Origin: Polyangiaceae bacterium
GTDB lineage: Bacteria; Myxococcota_A; Polyangia; Polyangiales; Polyangiaceae
NCBI GenBank assembly: GCA_029266615.1
Contig: JAQSWN010000111.1
Span: forward strand, 1 to 34,327
Direction of reading: 5' to 3'
DNA length: 34,327 bases
Shown: piece by piece, positions 29,767-34,327 of the stretch
Layout: every line of letters starts with the position of its first letter
How positions within the stretch are numbered: the stretch's first letter is position 1
Notes under the pieces: model-generated
The model's input: the letters and a program-made list of their open reading frames with translations, nothing else
Told to the model about the DNA's origin: nothing
Databases searched by the model: none
Position numbers and translations under genes: made by a program

Positions 29767-30963
29767 CTAAAACTGGCTGAAGAACTTCCACACTTCTTGC
29801 GGCTGCCAGCGCTGTCCGCCGTCCCGAGGGTCTGGCGTGTGGCCACCGACGAAGGAACAGAACTCGACGGGATAGCCTGTCTTGCAGCCCATCACGTTGG
29901 TGCAAACGTGGCTCCCGGTAGCTCGCGTGGGCGTCATCCACGTACAGCTGTTCAGCCCGGCGTAGGTCTGGGCCATGGAGACACCGCCGTCGTACCCGAG
30001 GATGTCGTCGGTGGTCCCGTGAGATGCGTAGAACGCCACCTGCTTGCTAGGCATGCAAGTGCCCGCGCTCAGCTGAGCGGCGCCGTTGTACACCGCGACC
30101 GCCCTTACTCCCCAAGTCCCCGCTCCGCCCTGCGGGCGTGAGCAAGCCGTGCGGTAAGACATGCTGCCGCCGTAGCTCCAGCCGTTGGCGAAAATCTTGT
30201 TCTTATCGATGCAGAAGTTCTCTTCGATTTGCGCGACCACCGCGTCCGCGAGCGCGACGTTCGACCCGTTCGAGTCCGGCCACCCGCACGAGGACTCGCC
30301 GTTGCCAGTCCCCGTGCACGGCGCGCCGTTCTTCTCACCGTTCGGGGCGACGAAGATGGTGCTGCTCGCAGCTTCGGGGATCTCTTTCAGCCAGTAGAAG
30401 TTCTGCTGGTACATCTGCTTGTCGTTGCCGTCCCGCTGGTGCCAAGCGATGACGAGCCGATGGGGCTTCGTGTTGTCGTAGTTGGGCGGCACGCTCAGGA
30501 TGTACCGGCGTTGACGGGCTGCGGCCGTGATCGGTATCGGATTGCCGTTGTTGTACATACTGGCGGGGATCGTCGGCGCTTTGCCGCAACCCGCTGACAA
30601 CGCGCCACCCATGCCCCCGCCTCCCGCCCCCGCGGTGCCGCCGGCAGCTCCGCCATTCCCCGCAGAACCCGCGGCACCGCTCGCCCCCGCCCCACCGCCA
30701 CCCGTCGCGACACCCCCCGTCCCCGCGCTCCCTCCGCCTGCGCCCGCTCCACCACCTCCCGCTGAAGAGCCCGCAGTCGGGCCGCCACCACTGGCGGAAC
30801 CAGACACGGCCGAGCCACCCGTCCCCGGGGCGCCCCCTCCGCCTGCGCCCTGCCCCGCACTGCCTGCAGTGCCCGGCATGAAAGGCGGGTCCTCGGACGA
30901 AGAGCAGCCGCCGAGAACAGCCGCCACGGTGAGGGATACGATGAGTGAGTTAGCGCGGTTCAT
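29767..30963 (-). CDS. CE1-type (feruloyl esterase / PHB depolymerase-like) esterase lipoprotein
   Basis: The ATG at 30963 begins a lipoprotein signal (AAVLGGC, Cys20), giving 398 residues; the open frame continues upstream without a signal. A very long Gly/Ala/Ser tether spans about 30-120. The esterase domain has RRYILSVPPNYDN (about 152-164), LVIAWHQRDGN, IFVAPNGEK, a nucleophile elbow GWSYGG (Ser263), a HGTTDDILGYDGG loop with Asp319/Asp320, and FVGGHTPDP with His375, completing the triad. The pattern matches secreted CE1 / LpqC-PhaC-like esterases that release ferulate or acetyl groups from xylan. PHB depolymerase activity is the alternative. Several Cys suggest disulfides. With GH6 and PL1 lipoproteins nearby, plant wall de-esterification is the more attractive role. 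Confidence 0.88.
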   Translation of the reverse strand: MNRANSLIVSLTVAAVLGGCSSSEDPPFMPGTAGSAGQGAGGGGAPGTGGSAVSGSASGGGPTAGSSAGGGGAGAGGGSAGTGGVATGGGGAGASGAAGSAGNGGAAGGTAGAGGGGMGGALSAGCGKAPTIPASMYNNGNPIPITAAARQRRYILSVPPNYDNTKPHRLVIAWHQRDGNDKQMYQQNFYWLKEIPEAASSTIFVAPNGEKNGAPCTGTGNGESSCGWPDSNGSNVALADAVVAQIEENFCIDKNKIFANGWSYGGSMSYRTACSRPQGGAGTWGVRAVAVYNGAAQLSAGTCMPSKQVAFYASHGTTDDILGYDGGVSMAQTYAGLNSCTWMTPTRATGSHVCTNVMGCKTGYPVEFCSFVGGHTPDPRDGGQRWQPQEVWKFFSQF

Positions 30964-31085
30964 GAGTCTTTCGTAGCGAGCAGCTACCCAGCAGTGGCGG
31001 CTGCTCGCTGATGTCGTCGGTAGAAACGGATTACGGCCGGAGAAATCCTGCCGCCGCGATGCCTGCGACTCGGTTTCGCGCCAAC

Positions 31086-32543
31086 TCAGGGAGTAGGATC
31101 GGGCGGAGGCACAAATTGCCCATAGGGGCCGAACTGGACCGGCAAGCTTTCTATGCAGACGGTGGGTGCTTGGCTGCAGGCCTCCGATGGCTCGACGTCC
31201 GCCGCGCCGAGCTGGAAGCGCGTCGTCTTTTGGTCGGACGCGCAGGAGCACCACCAAGGGGAGCCCAGGTCCCATCGCCCGCACCTCACGAGAAGCCGGC
31301 CTTTCGCGACGATTTCCCGGCCGTCCACCGTCGCGTTTCGGGCGCAATCCAGGTCCGCCTCGCACCCCCATGGCGAGGAAGCATCAACGGAGGTCGGCTC
31401 ACAGCTCGCAGGGCCGGTCAGCTCGATCACGGCGTCTCTATCGCAATTACGAATGGATGACTCGCAGGTCACGTCGTTGGGTGCAGTGGCGAGCCTGAAC
31501 CCGAAGCTGGATAGGCCCTCGTAGCAGTAGCAGTCGCTGCCGCCACCCGCGCGGGGCAGACAATCGGCGGCGCGGGGCTCGACGACTCCCAGGCGAGCGT
31601 CACCGACGCGCACCGGGAGCACACAAGACTCCTCTCGCTGGCACCCCTCGTCGCTTGCCGCGCTCTTCAGGAAGCACTCTTCACCTCCGTCGTATTCGGG
31701 CGAATCGTCACTCATGCAAAAGTCGACGAGCGGTCGACAAGCGGCGTCGCCGCCAAGGATCGCGACGTTCGGTCGTTCGCCTGTCTCGGTCGCGCACTGA
31801 CAATCGAGCAAGCCGTCGATGTCGCCGCTTTGGCAGCTCGAGGACCCGAATCGCATGAGCCACGCTTGGGCGTCCGTTGCGACGCCGAGCTCGATGGGTC
31901 TCCCACAGGCTAGCTCCGTGGAGCAGTCGCCCTTCGGGCTGGTGGCAGTCGACTCCTCGCAGCTTTCCTCGCCGAGCTCCAGCTCTCCGTCCGAGCACGC
32001 GGCTGCAGCGACGGCACACGCCGCAAGCCCGACCGCGCCCTGTACGTGGTAAACCCGATCGGGGTGAATCGGGTCGCACTGGCAGCGCCAGCGACCGGAG
32101 CTGAGTCGCTCACACTTGGTCAGGCGGGAAGCCGTATCGCAATACACAGCGAGCGAGCAGGTGTCCGCCGTTTCCTCGCGCGCACGGGGCTCGCAGCCAG
32201 CGGGAAGAGGCAGGCCGTTCGGCGCAGGGCCCGAGCCACCCGCGTTTCCCGGCGCGCCCCCGCCGGGACTGACAGGACCACCACCGCCACCGCCACCGCC
32301 GCTCGTCGTGCCTCCCGTGGGAGTGGGCTCGACCGGGGCGGGCTCGTCTCCTCCCTCGCCGCGCGTGACGCTAGGCGGCGACGAGCCGCGGGGGTCTCGC
32401 GTGGCAGAACCACCGCACGCGCCAAGCAGGCACAGCGAGAGCAGGAGCGTCCCGCACGGCCCCGACCGTAGACCGCGCCGAGACCCGCTCCGAGCAAGCG
32501 ATTCCTCGGTACCTTGTAGCATATTGAGTAAACCAAGCGTCAC
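31086..32543 (-). CDS. Lipoprotein made of four copies of an 8-cysteine module
   Basis: GTG 32543 has GGAGG about 9 nt upstream; ATG 32522 is the alternative. The 485-residue product has a Ser/Arg-rich N-terminus, a hydrophobic segment with LLGAC (Cys43), a Gly/Pro tether to about 110, and four modules starting at Cys117, Cys195, Cys290 and Cys381. Each follows C-x(10-12)-C-x5-C-x(8-23)-C-x(9-10)-C-x-C-x(18-21)-C-x6-C. The invariant pieces are C-x5-C, C-x-C and C-x6-C. Outside the cysteines the copies share only a polar-Trp/Tyr-rich tendency (RWRCQC, LDCQC, SDCYC, WWCSC). I recognise no family. All 32 module cysteines can pair internally. It is upstream of the CE1 gene on the same strand (122-bp gap). 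Confidence 0.8.
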   Translation of the reverse strand: MTLGLLNMLQGTEESLARSGSRRGLRSGPCGTLLLSLCLLGACGGSATRDPRGSSPPSVTRGEGGDEPAPVEPTPTGGTTSGGGGGGGGPVSPGGGAPGNAGGSGPAPNGLPLPAGCEPRAREETADTCSLAVYCDTASRLTKCERLSSGRWRCQCDPIHPDRVYHVQGAVGLAACAVAAAACSDGELELGEESCEESTATSPKGDCSTELACGRPIELGVATDAQAWLMRFGSSSCQSGDIDGLLDCQCATETGERPNVAILGGDAACRPLVDFCMSDDSPEYDGGEECFLKSAASDEGCQREESCVLPVRVGDARLGVVEPRAADCLPRAGGGSDCYCYEGLSSFGFRLATAPNDVTCESSIRNCDRDAVIELTGPASCEPTSVDASSPWGCEADLDCARNATVDGREIVAKGRLLVRCGRWDLGSPWWCSCASDQKTTRFQLGAADVEPSEACSQAPTVCIESLPVQFGPYGQFVPPPDPTP

Positions 32544-32618
32544 CGAGCCTGCCCTCCGCTCCAGTGCCAGTGCTTGCTCACGAGCGCCTCGTGTCAGAGA
32601 ACGAGCTCGTGCCTCTGA

Positions 32619-34327
32619 TCAAGGCTCATAGCGCCAGAGGCCGCCGTTGTTCGTGAACACGCCTGCGGGCGACGAGTAGTCACGAGCGACCTCTCCTGCG
32701 ACTGGCACCGAGAACCGAGCCCACGTCACGCCCAAATCGTCGCTGCGGTACGCGTGGTCGAGCGAAGACCAGGCGATGAGACTCTGGTCGCTCCCGAAGA
32801 ATGTTCGCCACGTGACACCCGCAGCGGTGCCGACCGGTTGTCTCAGCCACGTCCCGCCGCCGTCCTTCGAGCTCATCAACACCGACTGAACGACACCGGA
32901 GATCGTCTCGGTTCCCGCGCCGGCTACGACCAATGGCGAAGTCGGATGCACTTGCAAGGACGTCGGGCAAACCTCCGGAGGGCGGCAGGGGGTCATCCAG
33001 ATGCTGCCGCCGTTGTCACTTCGCTCGACTATGGGGGCGCTGAGCTCGCCAGCTAAGGAATACACCACCCGACCGTCGAAGGCGGGGACTACCTCGCGTG
33101 CTGGGTCGCTCATGGTCGAATCATTGAACCACCCTCCGGCAGTGTGACTCTGAAGCACGTGCGCGCCACCTGGCCAGGTAGCGTACCAGACACCGTGAGT
33201 GCTCGGGTCGAACGTCACCGACTGGAAGAGGGCTGGACCCTCGACACCGTTGATGATGGGCGCCCAGGAGGACCAGGCCGTACCTCCAGACATTGACAGC
33301 ATCCAACGGGTGCCGTCGCTCGCCGCCAGTTGTCGGGGGTCGTACGCAGCGACGACCAACTGCCGCGAGCTCGCTACGTCGTTCGGCCAGGCGAGCGACT
33401 CGAAGGTCTGCCCGCCATCGGTCGAGCGGTACAACCAATGAGCGCCCGCTATGTAGACGTGCTCAGGGCTGGCCTTCGTCGTGTGTACGGTTCCCTCCCG
33501 CGCCACGGCGGTCGTAGTCCAGCTCTCGCCATCGTCCAACGACAACAAGGAGAGGTCCCGTGACTCGCGGGCGTGGAACACGCCCGGACGTGGCCCGAGC
33601 GTCGCCACGTGGCCCCCGTCGGGGACGGTCAGGTGCTCGCTCCAGGATTGCCCGTAATCCGTACTGCGCTGCAGGGTCCCGCCGTCGCGCAGGTAGAGCA
33701 CGCCCGCCGCGTCGCCGCGAAAAAACAGTGGCTGCCCCTTCTCGAACGGGAGCAGGTCCGTTCGCTCCCACTGCTCGCCGTTGTCGGTCGAGTAGTGGAC
33801 GAGCGTCTTTCCGTCCACCCACTCGGTCAAGTAAACGATCCCCGAGGCGACCGTCAGCGGGCGCGACGGGCCGAATTTCTCCTCCAGGCAGCCGTCGGCG
33901 ATCCGAAACTCTCGCCAGGTTCGGCCCCAGTCACTCGAGCGGTGCAGCTTGCAAGGCGCGCTCACCCCGTAAAGAATTTCTTGCCCGTCTTCGGCGAACG
34001 CAATCTCGTGCACCGGCTTGTTGCCGCCCGCACTCTCCCAAGACGCGCCGCCATCCATGGAACGCCGAGCGCTCGCGCCGACCTCGTAGACCACGTCGAT
34101 CTCGGTTTCATGGGCAACCAGCCGCCCACTGCCGACGGCCGCTTGCCGCTGCCAGGAGAGGCCGTAATCCGGGCTGCGGTAGTAGTGGGTCGTGCTCGCA
34201 GCGTAGAGCACGCTTCGCAGCATGGGCGACACGACCAGCTCTCGGATCGGCTCCGGTAAGTCTAGCTGACACCAGGTGTCGCCACCATCGTCGGTCCGCA
34301 GCAGCCAAGCAGAGAATCCTCCCGAGG
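32619..34327 (-). CDS. Asp-box (BNR) beta-propeller protein, 5' end outside window
   Basis: The frame is open to the window edge: upstream of ATG 34232 it continues with further propeller sequence (RTDDGGDTW), so at least 568 residues are present and the N-terminus is missing. It contains about eleven Asp-box motifs S-x-D-x-G-x-x-W: SPDYGLSW, SMDGGASW, SSDWGRTW, STDNGEQW, STDYGQSW, SLDDGESW, STDGGQTF, SDNGGSIW, SKDGGGTW, SDDLGVTW and the edge DDGGDTW. A degenerate SMSGGTAW makes a possible twelfth. That number fits two linked propellers, as in GH74 xyloglucanases or VPS10/sortilin-like proteins, rather than one sialidase. No sialidase FRIP motif or GH74 catalytic Asp pair can be assigned here. 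The C-terminus (NGGLWRYEP) closes the last blade. Confidence 0.82.
   Translation of the reverse strand, partial: SGGFSAWLLRTDDGGDTWCQLDLPEPIRELVVSPMLRSVLYAASTTHYYRSPDYGLSWQRQAAVGSGRLVAHETEIDVVYEVGASARRSMDGGASWESAGGNKPVHEIAFAEDGQEILYGVSAPCKLHRSSDWGRTWREFRIADGCLEEKFGPSRPLTVASGIVYLTEWVDGKTLVHYSTDNGEQWERTDLLPFEKGQPLFFRGDAAGVLYLRDGGTLQRSTDYGQSWSEHLTVPDGGHVATLGPRPGVFHARESRDLSLLSLDDGESWTTTAVAREGTVHTTKASPEHVYIAGAHWLYRSTDGGQTFESLAWPNDVASSRQLVVAAYDPRQLAASDGTRWMLSMSGGTAWSSWAPIINGVEGPALFQSVTFDPSTHGVWYATWPGGAHVLQSHTAGGWFNDSTMSDPAREVVPAFDGRVVYSLAGELSAPIVERSDNGGSIWMTPCRPPEVCPTSLQVHPTSPLVVAGAGTETISGVVQSVLMSSKDGGGTWLRQPVGTAAGVTWRTFFGSDQSLIAWSSLDHAYRSDDLGVTWARFSVPVAGEVARDYSSPAGVFTNNGGLWRYEP

Noticed and set aside
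1..34327. Search for CRISPR arrays, tRNA/rRNA genes, insertion sequences, phage or toxin-antitoxin genes, and a biosynthetic cluster
   Set aside because: No direct-repeat/spacer pattern, cloverleaf, transposase, integrase, restriction system or modular synthase was recognisable. The window is ordinary chromosomal accessory sequence rich in lipoproteins.

Overview
The window looks like a chromosomal segment of a large-genome, high-GC myxobacterium, most likely of the Polyangiales/Sorangiineae (Sorangium/Polyangium-like). The evidence is a set of Hanks-type kinase, FHA-like and TPR proteins typical of that group, and an extreme abundance of lipoproteins. About fifteen of roughly thirty genes encode proteins with a lipobox cysteine, usually followed by a long Gly/Ser/Thr/Ala-rich tether. 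Genes are mostly monocistronic and alternate between strands. No rRNA, tRNA, CRISPR array, phage or insertion sequence was recognised.

Layout. Positions 1-6100 hold the end of a dockerin-containing protein, a decayed fragment of a Cip1-like gene, an intact Cip1/polysaccharide-lyase-like lipoprotein, a Cys-rich plus beta-propeller lipoprotein and an EGF-plus-HAF-propeller lipoprotein. Positions 6100-10200 hold a FHA-like/TM/SGNH esterase whose 3' end overlaps a convergent Ser/Thr kinase gene; the kinase is divergent from a TPR/carboxypeptidase-like envelope protein. Positions 10200-15250 hold a beta-propeller lipoprotein, a Tat-exported glucose-fructose-oxidoreductase-like lipoprotein, a hidden 54-residue membrane protein, an AraC regulator divergent from an NAD-dependent epimerase, and a ribosome hibernation (S30EA) protein.

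Positions 15380-22100 are richest in carbohydrate functions: a fibro-slime lipoprotein, two abutting gene ruins (von Willebrand A and zinc alcohol dehydrogenase), a GH6 cellulase lipoprotein with a strong terminator, a glutathione transferase, a ThuA-like lipoprotein and a PL1 pectate lyase lipoprotein. Positions 22100-27800 hold small envelope proteins, RNase HII with an altered signature, a possible beta-prism lipoprotein, a cupin, an outer-membrane barrel and a lipocalin-like lipoprotein. Positions 27800-34327 hold a lipoprotein with about 14.5 Cys-rich repeats, a CE1/feruloyl-esterase-like lipoprotein, a lipoprotein built of four copies of an unrecognised 8-cysteine module, and a 5'-truncated Asp-box propeller protein.

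How it fits together: GH6, PL1, CE1, Cip1-like, fibro-slime, dockerin, ThuA and possibly the Asp-box protein suggest plant cell wall attack by enzymes held on the cell by lipid anchors and flexible tethers rather than freely secreted. The Cys-rich, EGF and propeller lipoproteins would be surface adhesion or recognition modules. This is inferred from families and anchors; surface exposure is not shown by the sequence.
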